A DNA stretch of 5,162 nt. Source: Bacteroidales bacterium. GTDB lineage: Bacteria > Bacteroidota > Bacteroidia > Bacteroidales > UBA7960. The first letter of the stretch is position 1; each line of letters opens with the position of its first letter. This document shows, piece after piece, positions 1 to 5,162 of the stretch. The stretch is from contig PWNY01000329.1 of assembly GCA_003557805.1 (NCBI GenBank), forward strand, positions 1-5,162. Reading direction: 5' to 3'. Both the position numbers and the translations under genes were made by a program. The notes under the pieces were generated by a model, which was not told the DNA's origin, searched no databases, and saw only the letters and a program-made list of their open reading frames with translations.

Positions 1-2
1 CC

Positions 3-2276
3 TACGGTACCACGAACCTTACCATTAACATATACACACCGTCAGGAGAGATAAGAACAATTGATCGCAGGGTACAGATACCATTCACCTTCCTCCCACC
101 TGGTGAAGTAGCATACAATATACAGGGAGGCCAGACAGAGACCTTCCTGGGGGGAGCCGAAGACAACAGGCTCATCTTACACGGAGATGTTGCTGTAGGA
201 GTAAGCAACTGGCTTACCGCCAAGGTTGGGAGCGAATACCTGGAAGACCACAATGACGACAACCCCCTGTTTTACGGCAGCCTTTCTGCAAGGGTGCTGT
301 CACAGTACCTTCTGAACGTTGACATTGCCCCGGATGCATTTTACCGTGGTATAGCAAGTGTTATGTACCCAAGCGGCAGGAGTTTCAGTTTGCAGTATAC
401 CACTTACCGGGAAAACCCCATGTACAACTGGTCCGGTGCTGATCAGGACATTCAGGCGTCACTTTTCATACCGTTTAACCTGCTCAACACCCAGATGGGC
501 TTCCGTTTCAGTGGTGACCACAGAATGATGGGCGACAACAGCGTTACCCGTTACCGCGCTGATTTGAACATGCGCATCGGACGCATGAACATCAGGGGTA
601 ATTACAGAGACGTTCTCTACTATACGGGAGATGATTACACTATGGGGCAGGGACTGGTAACCGGCAGCCTTACCTACACCTTTATGCGCTCCCCCGGATT
701 ACCTGTGCTGGTAAGGGGCATGTTCCTCCGCGGTAATCTAAGCTACAATACCTTCCGCAATGAATTTGAAGATATAAGCCTTCAACTCACCAGGTCAATC
801 AGGCAGTCAGCCAGAATAAACCTTCAGGCAGGATATGACTTAAGAAGTGAACAGCACCAAATCCGCCTGGGGTTCATTATGGACCTCAGCAGCATGCGAA
901 CCACCACCAATGTTGATGTAAGGAACGACAGGACAAGTGTGAGGCAGAATTTCCGTGGCTCTTTGGGGTTTGACCGCAGGCCTGACCGCATAGTAACATC
1001 TAACCGCAACCAGGTGGGGCGTGCTGGAGCCTCTGTTATTCTCTTTGTTGATAACAACAACTCTGGCACCTTTGATGAGGGAGATGAGATAATCCCCGCA
1101 AATGCCGTCAGGCTTGACAGATCTTCACAGGTCAATGTCGGCAATGACGGCATAATCCGTATAAGTCAGCTTCAGAGTTATTACCGTTACAATATGCAGG
1201 TAATACGCAGGGCCCTGCCCAACCCCCTTCTTGTCCCCGCAAAGGATCAGTTCTCATTTGTGGCTGACCCCAACCAGTATAAGAGGATAGAGATACCATT
1301 CTACCGTACAGGCGTTATCGACGGTAATGTTTACATAGTACGGGATGGTGAGAGGGTTCCGCAGGGAGGATTGCGTTTGTTGCTTTCCGGCATTGATAAT
1401 GACTTCAGGGAGACCATCCGCAACTTCAGCAACGGCTCATATTATGCAATGGATATTCCCCCGGGTAGGTACACCATTGAGGTGGACCCGGCACAGTTAG
1501 ACTTTCTAAGTGCACGAATGCCGGAAGGCCCGGTAGAGTTCGAAATAAGAGCCCTGTCCGAGGGTGACTTTGTTGAAGACCTTGATCTTTTTATGGTTCC
1601 ACTCACAGAGGAAATACCTGCAGAGAAAGAAACTCAGGATGAAATAGCGGCAGAAGAGGAGGTTTTGGCAGAAGAAGAGTTACAGGTGGAAGAAGAAGTT
1701 GTTGCCGAAGAGGCAATACAAATTGATGAAGAAGTATTAACACGGGATGATGCTGTTATTGATACAGCCTATATAATACTGGACAACTATCCAACAATAT
1801 ACCAGGCAGAAACTGCCCGCAGGTTTGCAGAAGAAGGTACGGGAGTGGAGTTTTTTATAGCATATAATGAAGCGGAACGGGTCTTTACAATATACACCCC
1901 CGGACCAGCTGATACCGAAGCCCGGGAGAACTTGCTGAATTCAGCAATTGCAATGGGATTTGAGAGTGCTGTTGCAGCAGAAACCGAAGCAACTTTTGAA
2001 GCCCTCAGCTTCCAGGTTCAGCTGGCAGCTTTCTCAGATGAGGATGCTGCGGCTTTGCAGCTCGAGCAAATTGTTGAAACATTTGGTCCGGAATTCATCA
2101 TGGAATACGACGGTTTGACCGGGAGATATTCTGTAAGGAGCAAGCCTTACCCTTCGATACCTGATGCTGTAAGGGTGCTTGACCTGATCCGCGAACATGA
2201 GGGTTTCAGGGATGCCTTTATGTTAAGCCGTCCAAGGATACCCGGCATTCCTGTAATACGCAGTTCAGGCTTCTGA
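3..2276 (+). CDS. Usher-like outer-membrane beta-barrel protein with C-terminal SPOR domains (5' partial)
   Basis: The frame is open from position 3 to the TGA at 2274-2276, giving 757 visible residues. The GTG at 294 is only an internal codon, because the same frame continues upstream with protein-like sequence, so the true start is outside the window. Visible residues 1-340 alternate aromatic and polar residues like an outer-membrane beta-barrel. Early stretches (PPGEVAYNIQGG; GDVAVGVSNWLT) recall FimD/PapC-type ushers, which assemble and export pilus subunits. A beta-sandwich follows at about 342-435, with a calcium-type loop at 350-362 (DNNNSGTFDEGDE). A second carboxypeptidase-regulatory/Cna-B-like domain spans about 436-530. 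Next come an acidic linker (about 536-580), a divergent SPOR-like segment (about 587-660) and a clear SPOR-like domain (about 670-745, starting FQVQLAAFSDEDAA). The barrel, sandwich and SPOR order is seen directly. The usher assignment is inferred from short motifs; another barrel family is possible. Chaperone and subunit genes, if any, would lie upstream. Confidence 0.6.
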   Translation, partial: YGTTNLTINIYTPSGEIRTIDRRVQIPFTFLPPGEVAYNIQGGQTETFLGGAEDNRLILHGDVAVGVSNWLTAKVGSEYLEDHNDDNPLFYGSLSARVLSQYLLNVDIAPDAFYRGIASVMYPSGRSFSLQYTTYRENPMYNWSGADQDIQASLFIPFNLLNTQMGFRFSGDHRMMGDNSVTRYRADLNMRIGRMNIRGNYRDVLYYTGDDYTMGQGLVTGSLTYTFMRSPGLPVLVRGMFLRGNLSYNTFRNEFEDISLQLTRSIRQSARINLQAGYDLRSEQHQIRLGFIMDLSSMRTTTNVDVRNDRTSVRQNFRGSLGFDRRPDRIVTSNRNQVGRAGASVILFVDNNNSGTFDEGDEIIPANAVRLDRSSQVNVGNDGIIRISQLQSYYRYNMQVIRRALPNPLLVPAKDQFSFVADPNQYKRIEIPFYRTGVIDGNVYIVRDGERVPQGGLRLLLSGIDNDFRETIRNFSNGSYYAMDIPPGRYTIEVDPAQLDFLSARMPEGPVEFEIRALSEGDFVEDLDLFMVPLTEEIPAEKETQDEIAAEEEVLAEEELQVEEEVVAEEAIQIDEEVLTRDDAVIDTAYIILDNYPTIYQAETARRFAEEGTGVEFFIAYNEAERVFTIYTPGPADTEARENLLNSAIAMGFESAVAAETEATFEALSFQVQLAAFSDEDAAALQLEQIVETFGPEFIMEYDGLTGRYSVRSKPYPSIPDAVRVLDLIREHEGFRDAFMLSRPRIPGIPVIRSSGF
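1650..1739 (+). repeat. Five-copy 18-nt tandem repeat encoding acidic hexapeptides
   Basis: Five consecutive in-frame 18-base units start at 1650, 1668, 1686, 1704 and 1722. They encode AEEEVL, AEEELQ, VEEEVV, AEEAIQ and IDEEVL (visible residues 550-579). The pattern is a small hydrophobic residue, an acidic run, then two mostly hydrophobic or polar residues. The DNA units have diverged but keep a GAAGA core, so this looks like an old duplication held by selection on composition. It forms most of the linker between the beta-sandwich domains and the SPOR-like region. The six-residue period does not fit a canonical heptad coiled coil. Confidence 0.8.
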
Positions 2277-2280
2277 ACTG
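2261..2280. terminator. Perfect hairpin over the usher-like stop codon; possible bidirectional terminator
   Basis: CAGTTCAG (2261-2268) and CTGAACTG (2273-2280) are exact reverse complements around a GCTT loop. This gives an 8-bp stem that includes the TGA stop at 2274-2276. It lies at the junction of two convergent genes, 19 bases beyond the stop of the minus-strand gene. Neither side has a proper U-tract: only GTTTTC follows about 8 bases later on the plus strand. Intrinsic termination is therefore uncertain, and the hairpin could instead protect 3' ends. Confidence 0.4.
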
Positions 2281-2299
2281 GGATAAAGTTTTCGTTGAG

Positions 2300-3133
2300 C
2301 TAAAGGGCTGCTTCAAAAAATGGGGTGTGCATCCGGTTGAACCCTGTTTCCCTCAAAAGCCCGCAAGCTTTGTCAAAATGTTTATCAAGCTGGGATGGGT
2401 GGTGTGCATCGGTATTTACCATTACCCTAATCCCCTTTTCAAAACATTTTTTAAGTATCTCCTTCCCGGGGAAGTATTCACCGGTCTTACCTGTATACAC
2501 CCCCCTTGTATTTAGTTCCACTATTGTATCCTGCTTTGCAATTGCATCCAGCAACGAATCAACAGCCTCCTGGTACCAGTCAGAGGAGGTGTCAAAGATC
2601 TCACCCCTGTTGTGCATGTTCACCTTGTCCAAATGCCCAATGATGTCGGGTTTCTGGGTTAGTATCATTTCCCTTTGCTGCCCATAATAGGCCTCGACAG
2701 CCGCCCTAACATCCCCATCGAATATTTTCTGTATGCCTTCAATATATCCTTCACGTGGGCCGTCAATGAACCAAATGTCCTCCTCGCTGTCACTGCCCGG
2801 CTTCATAACAAGGTGAACCGACCCGATTATATACTCCAGGCCGGCACCCTCCCTGAAACCACTAAAATCATCAGAGAAGCCCGGGATATAATCCATCTCC
2901 AGCCCGATATACACATCAATAAGCTCCCTGTATTGTTCCCTTAGCCTCCTCGCCTCAGCCAGGTACTCAGGGTATACACCTTTTGGCAGGCTCCACTCGT
3001 TGTTGAAAGGCAATGGCTGATGGCCCGAAAGTCCGATAGCCACAAAATTTTTGTTTATGGCGGTTCTTACATAATCCTCCAGGAGCTCTTTGCCGTCGTC
3101 ATAGCCAGAATGGGTGTGAAAGTTATATTTCAT
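2300..3133 (-). CDS. PHP-domain phosphatase, histidinol-phosphatase (HisJ/HisK) family
   Basis: The product of 277 residues (ATG at 3133, TAG at 2300-2302) carries the PHP metal-binding motifs in order: FHTHS (H6, H8), SGHQP (H38), GLEMDY (E79), GSVHLV (H107), GHLDKV (H167) and NTDAHH (D242, H244). PHP enzymes use these residues to hold a metal cluster that hydrolyses phosphate esters. Length and motif wording match the PHP-type histidinol-phosphatase family, which converts L-histidinol phosphate to histidinol in the cytoplasm. The frame stays open to a TTG at 3184, but that extension crosses the likely -7 box at 3163-3170. Typical family members also begin just before the first HxH motif, so ATG 3133 was chosen. 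No other his gene is in the window, and many organisms of this group use HisB for the step, so a different phosphomonoester substrate is possible. It is convergent with the usher-like gene and divergent from udk. Confidence 0.85.
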   Translation of the reverse strand: MKYNFHTHSGYDDGKELLEDYVRTAINKNFVAIGLSGHQPLPFNNEWSLPKGVYPEYLAEARRLREQYRELIDVYIGLEMDYIPGFSDDFSGFREGAGLEYIIGSVHLVMKPGSDSEEDIWFIDGPREGYIEGIQKIFDGDVRAAVEAYYGQQREMILTQKPDIIGHLDKVNMHNRGEIFDTSSDWYQEAVDSLLDAIAKQDTIVELNTRGVYTGKTGEYFPGKEILKKCFEKGIRVMVNTDAHHPSQLDKHFDKACGLLRETGFNRMHTPFFEAAL

Positions 3134-3162
3134 AGAGGGTTGGGCTTTATGGTTTAAGTGTA

Positions 3163-3170
3163 CAAAGTTA
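3163..3170 (-). promoter_or_regulatory. Bacteroidetes-type -7 box (TAACTTTG) for the PHP phosphatase gene
   Basis: On the minus strand TAACTTTG matches the TAnnTTTG consensus for the primary sigma factor of Bacteroidetes. It lies 29 bases upstream of the ATG at 3133, which leaves a short leader. The -33 TTTG element is poor: the nearest candidate is TCTG about 22 bases upstream. The position argues against the longer reading frame that starts at 3184. Confidence 0.5.
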
Positions 3171-3205
3171 ACAAGCCTGGTCAATTATGGTTCAGAAAAA
3201 ATTTT

Positions 3206-3212
3206 TACCTTG
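3206..3212 (+). promoter_or_regulatory. Weak -7-like box (TACCTTG) before udk
   Basis: TACCTTG resembles TAnnTTTG with one T missing. It lies 16 bases before the ATG at 3229 and mirrors the stronger minus-strand box. No convincing -33 element is seen. Such placement would give a very short leader, so this is a tentative call. Confidence 0.25.
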
Positions 3213-3228
3213 TACGGCAAAAACAACT

Positions 3229-3840
3229 ATGCTGATAATCGGTATTGCCGGGGGTTCCGGGTCTGGTAAATCGACAGTGGTAAGGAAGATCCTGGAGCAG
3301 CTTCCTTCAGAGTGTGTATCTGTTATATCACAAGATGCCTATTACAAGGACAACGGACACCTGAGCCAGGAAGAGAGGGCAAAGATCAACTTCGACCACC
3401 CTAGCGCTATTGAGTTCAACCTGCTGGTTAAGCACCTCGATATGCTCCGCGAGGGAAAAACTATCCCGATGCCGATCTACTCATACCTCACCTGTGCAAG
3501 GGCAGAAGAGACCATCCCGGTGCCTCCCAGGGAGGTGGTCATCATTGAGGGAATTCTAATACTTTCTAACCCGCGCATGAGAGAGAGAATGGATATTAAG
3601 ATTTTTGTCGATGCCGATGGTGATGATCGCCTTATGAGGATTATCCGTCGCGATATAGAGGAAAGGGGGCGCTCCTTTATTGATGTTCTGAACCACTATG
3701 ACCGTTATGTAAAGCCCATGCACCTTCAGTTTATCGAGCCAAGCAAGCGTTATGCTGACATTGTGGTCCCACAGGGGGGAGAGAACCATGTTGCAATAGA
3801 CATTATCCGCAATATGATAAGAACCGTAAGCGGGAGCTGA
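3229..3840 (+). CDS. udk: Uridine kinase (uridine/cytidine kinase)
   Basis: The 203-residue protein phosphorylates uridine, and usually cytidine, to the monophosphate using a nucleoside triphosphate; this is pyrimidine salvage in the cytoplasm. The P-loop is G8-x4-G13-K14-S15. The catalytic aspartate region is SQDAYYKD (D36). NFDHP (D56, H57) and YSYLTCAR (84-91) belong to the nucleoside pocket, IIEGIL (105-110) is the Walker B strand, and RRDIEERGR (139-147) is the lid. The end has HLQFIEPSKRYADIVVP, typical of the family. Where most family members have histidine in the pocket motif this protein has Cys89, which I recall as normal in Bacteroidetes homologues. The frame opens at an ATG at 3187, but family proteins start directly at MLIIGIAGG, and the putative promoter lies in between, so ATG 3229 was chosen. 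No Shine-Dalgarno sequence is evident. The gene is divergent from the PHP gene. Confidence 0.95.
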   Translation: MLIIGIAGGSGSGKSTVVRKILEQLPSECVSVISQDAYYKDNGHLSQEERAKINFDHPSAIEFNLLVKHLDMLREGKTIPMPIYSYLTCARAEETIPVPPREVVIIEGILILSNPRMRERMDIKIFVDADGDDRLMRIIRRDIEERGRSFIDVLNHYDRYVKPMHLQFIEPSKRYADIVVPQGGENHVAIDIIRNMIRTVSGS

Positions 3841-3896
3841 CAAAAGAAGTCAATGATTTTAAGGCTGAGATTTTAATGCCGGTCCGTCTCTTTTTA

Positions 3897-3904
3897 TACT
3901 TTTG
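3897..3904 (+). promoter_or_regulatory. Bacteroidetes-type -7 box (TACTTTTG) for the permease/antiterminator pair
   Basis: TACTTTTG matches TAnnTTTG exactly and lies 18 bases before the ATG at 3923. The -33 element is unclear (TTTTAATG around 3871-3878). Transcription would begin near 3910, after the TTG at 3902, which excludes that codon as the start. It would drive the permease gene and, by read-through of a 2-base gap, the NusG-like gene. Confidence 0.55.
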
Positions 3905-3922
3905 CACAAAAGCAAGGCCACG

Positions 3923-4678
3923 ATGGCAATGACCTGGGAACACATATTGCTGGTATTATTCATTGGCGTTCTGACCGGCTTTATAAATACACTATCGGGC
4001 AGCGGCTCACTTATCAGCCTGCCTGTATTGATGTTCATAGGCCTGCCACCCCATGTTGCCAACGGCACCAATCGTATCGGCATCCTTTTTCAGAACATAG
4101 TAAGCACAGGAAACTATTACAGGAAAGGCATACTTGATGTGCCAATGGGAATAAAGGTTGCTATTCCTGCAATAGCAGGCAGTATTGTGGGGGCATACAT
4201 TGTATCAGGCATCAGTGCCAGGGCAGTGGAGGTATCGGTTGCCGTGATCCTGCTGATTATGCTCATCCCCCTGTGGTTCAAACCCAAACAATGGCTTGAG
4301 GGCAAGGACATGAGCGGGCACGACCACAACAGGCTTCTAAGGTGGGTTATCTTCTTTTTTATTGGTGTATACGGCGGCTTCATACAGGCGGGTGTGGGTA
4401 TTTTCCTTTTGTCGGCACTTGTGCTGAATGCCGGTTACGACCTGGTAAAGGCCAATGCATTGAAAGTTTTTATCAACCTTATTTTTACACCTTTTGCGAT
4501 AGTTGTGTTTTTGGTGCAGGGACAGATCGACTGGGGGGTCGGCCTTGTTCTGGCTGCGGGTAACGCAACCGGGGCCTGGTTCGCAAGCCAGTGGTCCATA
4601 GCCTGGGGGCCAAAGTTCGTAAGGTATGTACTGGCTGTTGTAATAACAGGCTCAGGGATCAAACTTCTGTTTTTCTGA
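3923..4678 (+). CDS. TauE/SafE (COG0730) family membrane permease, putative sulfite/organosulfonate exporter
   Basis: The 251-residue protein is almost entirely hydrophobic, with about eight membrane-spanning segments and a short charged central loop (KPKQWLEGKDMSGHDHNR). It shows the internal duplication of the family. Near the N-terminus is GFINTLSGSGSLISLPVL with ANGTNRIG following. In the second half the counterpart is GGFIQAGVGIFLLSALVL with KANALKVFINL. Characterised relatives move sulfite, sulfoacetate or related anions across the inner membrane, but most members have no known substrate and none can be assigned here. ATG 3923 was chosen over TTG 3902, which overlaps the -7 box; ATG 3929 is equally possible. 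The gene has its own promoter, 82 bases after udk, and ends 2 bases before the NusG-like start. Confidence 0.88.
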   Translation: MAMTWEHILLVLFIGVLTGFINTLSGSGSLISLPVLMFIGLPPHVANGTNRIGILFQNIVSTGNYYRKGILDVPMGIKVAIPAIAGSIVGAYIVSGISARAVEVSVAVILLIMLIPLWFKPKQWLEGKDMSGHDHNRLLRWVIFFFIGVYGGFIQAGVGIFLLSALVLNAGYDLVKANALKVFINLIFTPFAIVVFLVQGQIDWGVGLVLAAGNATGAWFASQWSIAWGPKFVRYVLAVVITGSGIKLLFF

Positions 4679-4680
4679 TT

Positions 4681-5162
4681 ATGGACACAAACAGCAAAAC
4701 TGGCATGGAGCTGAGGTGGTATGCAGTATATACCCGTTCAAGGTATGAGAAGAAAGTAAACTCCCTGCTTGCAAGGAACGGGGCCGAATCTTACCTGCCG
4801 CTTGTAAGGAGGTGGAGGATATGGAGTGACCGGAAGAAACAGGTGGATATGCCGCTGATACCCTCCTATATCTTTGTAAGGACAAGTCCGGCAAGGCCCA
4901 GGGAGTATTTCGACATACTAAACACTCCGGGAGTCGTACGATTTATTACCTTTGAAGGAAAACCGGTTCCCATACCCGATATGCAGATCGAGGCCCTCAG
5001 GAGGCTGAACAGTGAGGGAATTGACATGGAGTGCATGGAGGATATGCCGGAAAAGGGAAGCCCCGTAAAGGTCGTAAAAGGGCCCATGAAGGGCTTGACC
5101 GGAGAAGTGATAAACACAGGCAAAAAGAAGATGCTGGTTTTAAGGATAGACAGCCTTGACAA
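4681..5162 (+). CDS. NusG-like transcription antiterminator, UpxY/RfaH/LoaP type (3' partial)
   Basis: The frame is open from ATG 4681 to the window edge: 160 whole codons without a stop, close to the roughly 170-180 residues usual for the family. The NusG N-terminal domain is clear. WYAVYTRSRYEKKV (13-26) is the first strand and helix, YLPL (38-41) follows, then MPLIPSYIFVR (57-67) and GVVRFITFEGKPVPIPD (84-100). The KOW region begins GSPVKVVKGPMKGLTGEV (126-143). The family binds RNA polymerase and prevents pausing and termination. Specialised members act on their own long operons, notably capsular polysaccharide operons in Bacteroides. The divergent wording and absence of the usual secE/ribosomal-protein neighbours argue against housekeeping nusG. 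The start is 2 bases after the permease stop, suggesting coupled translation; an ATG at 4705 is an alternative. No Shine-Dalgarno sequence is seen. Its targets are probably downstream, outside the window. Confidence 0.88.
   Translation, partial: MDTNSKTGMELRWYAVYTRSRYEKKVNSLLARNGAESYLPLVRRWRIWSDRKKQVDMPLIPSYIFVRTSPARPREYFDILNTPGVVRFITFEGKPVPIPDMQIEALRRLNSEGIDMECMEDMPEKGSPVKVVKGPMKGLTGEVINTGKKKMLVLRIDSLD

Larger units (their letters stand above)
3160..3215. repeat. Imperfect inverted repeat in the divergent PHP/udk promoter region
   Basis: GTACAAAG (3160-3167) and CCTTGTAC (3208-3215) are inverted copies matching at 7 of 8 bases, 40 bases apart. The left arm overlaps the minus-strand -7 box and the right arm overlaps the weaker plus-strand box. 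The symmetry may simply reflect two back-to-back promoters. An A6T5 run (3196-3206) lies between the arms. An operator role is possible but not shown. Confidence 0.4.

Noticed and set aside
2..262. Minus-strand 86-residue frame
   Set aside because: It is antisense to the usher-like coding sequence, low in complexity, and has no recognisable motif.
824..1153. Minus-strand 109-residue frame
   Set aside because: It is a shadow of the envelope protein gene, with no family features.
294..2276. A 660-residue gene starting at GTG 294
   Set aside because: The same frame is open with usher-like protein sequence back to position 3, so 294 is internal and the gene is 5'-truncated by the window.
2325..2944. 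Plus-strand frames opposite the PHP gene
   Set aside because: The minus strand encodes a protein with all PHP metal ligands, so these frames are antisense shadows.
3196..3206. A6T5 run as a terminator
   Set aside because: There is no GC-rich stem before it, and it lies within a divergent promoter region.
3855..3876. GATTTTAA direct repeat (3855-3862 and 3869-3876) between udk and the permease gene
   Set aside because: Two short AT-rich copies 14 bases apart in a noncoding gap are likely by chance; no hairpin or known site is formed.
4342..4563. Plus-strand 73-residue Cys/Gly-rich frame
   Set aside because: It is an out-of-frame reading of the permease gene; the overlapping frame encodes conserved membrane segments.
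4679..5162. Minus-strand frames at the right edge
   Set aside because: They are antisense to the NusG-like gene, whose domain motifs are continuous on the plus strand.

Overview
The window looks like a Bacteroidota (Bacteroidetes) chromosome fragment. Three things suggest this. A TAnnTTTG-type -7 promoter element precedes at least two genes, with no clear Shine-Dalgarno sequence in front of the chosen starts. The uridine kinase reads like the Bacteroidetes form of the enzyme. The last gene resembles the UpxY-type NusG paralogues best known from that phylum. The sequence alone cannot place it more finely. No tRNA, rRNA, CRISPR array, insertion sequence or phage gene was found.

Layout, left to right. 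(1) Positions 3-2276, plus strand: the 3' part of a large envelope protein whose true start lies before the window. It has an usher-like beta-barrel, two beta-sandwich domains, an acidic linker made partly of a hexapeptide tandem repeat, and one divergent plus one clear SPOR-like domain. (2) A perfect 8-bp hairpin (2261-2280) sits on its stop codon. It then meets, tail to tail across 23 bp, a minus-strand PHP-family histidinol-phosphatase-like gene (2300-3133). (3) A short divergent control region (about 3134-3228) separates that gene from a plus-strand uridine kinase gene, udk (3229-3840). It holds an inverted repeat and -7-like boxes on both strands. (4) A TAnnTTTG box (3897-3904) precedes a TauE/SafE-type membrane permease (3923-4678). 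(5) Two bases after the permease stop, a NusG-like antiterminator gene starts (4681) and runs off the right edge. It is open in frame to the last base.

How the genes work together. Udk (pyrimidine salvage) and the PHP phosphatase (possibly histidine synthesis) are metabolic genes that share only a promoter region. The permease and the antiterminator look co-transcribed. UpxY/RfaH/LoaP-like proteins usually act on long surface-polysaccharide or secondary-metabolite operons, so such an operon may start just right of the window. The usher-like protein at the left suggests a surface-assembly locus upstream. The most unusual item is the usher-like barrel ending in a SPOR-type, putatively peptidoglycan-binding tail. 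No wholly new system can be demonstrated from this window alone.
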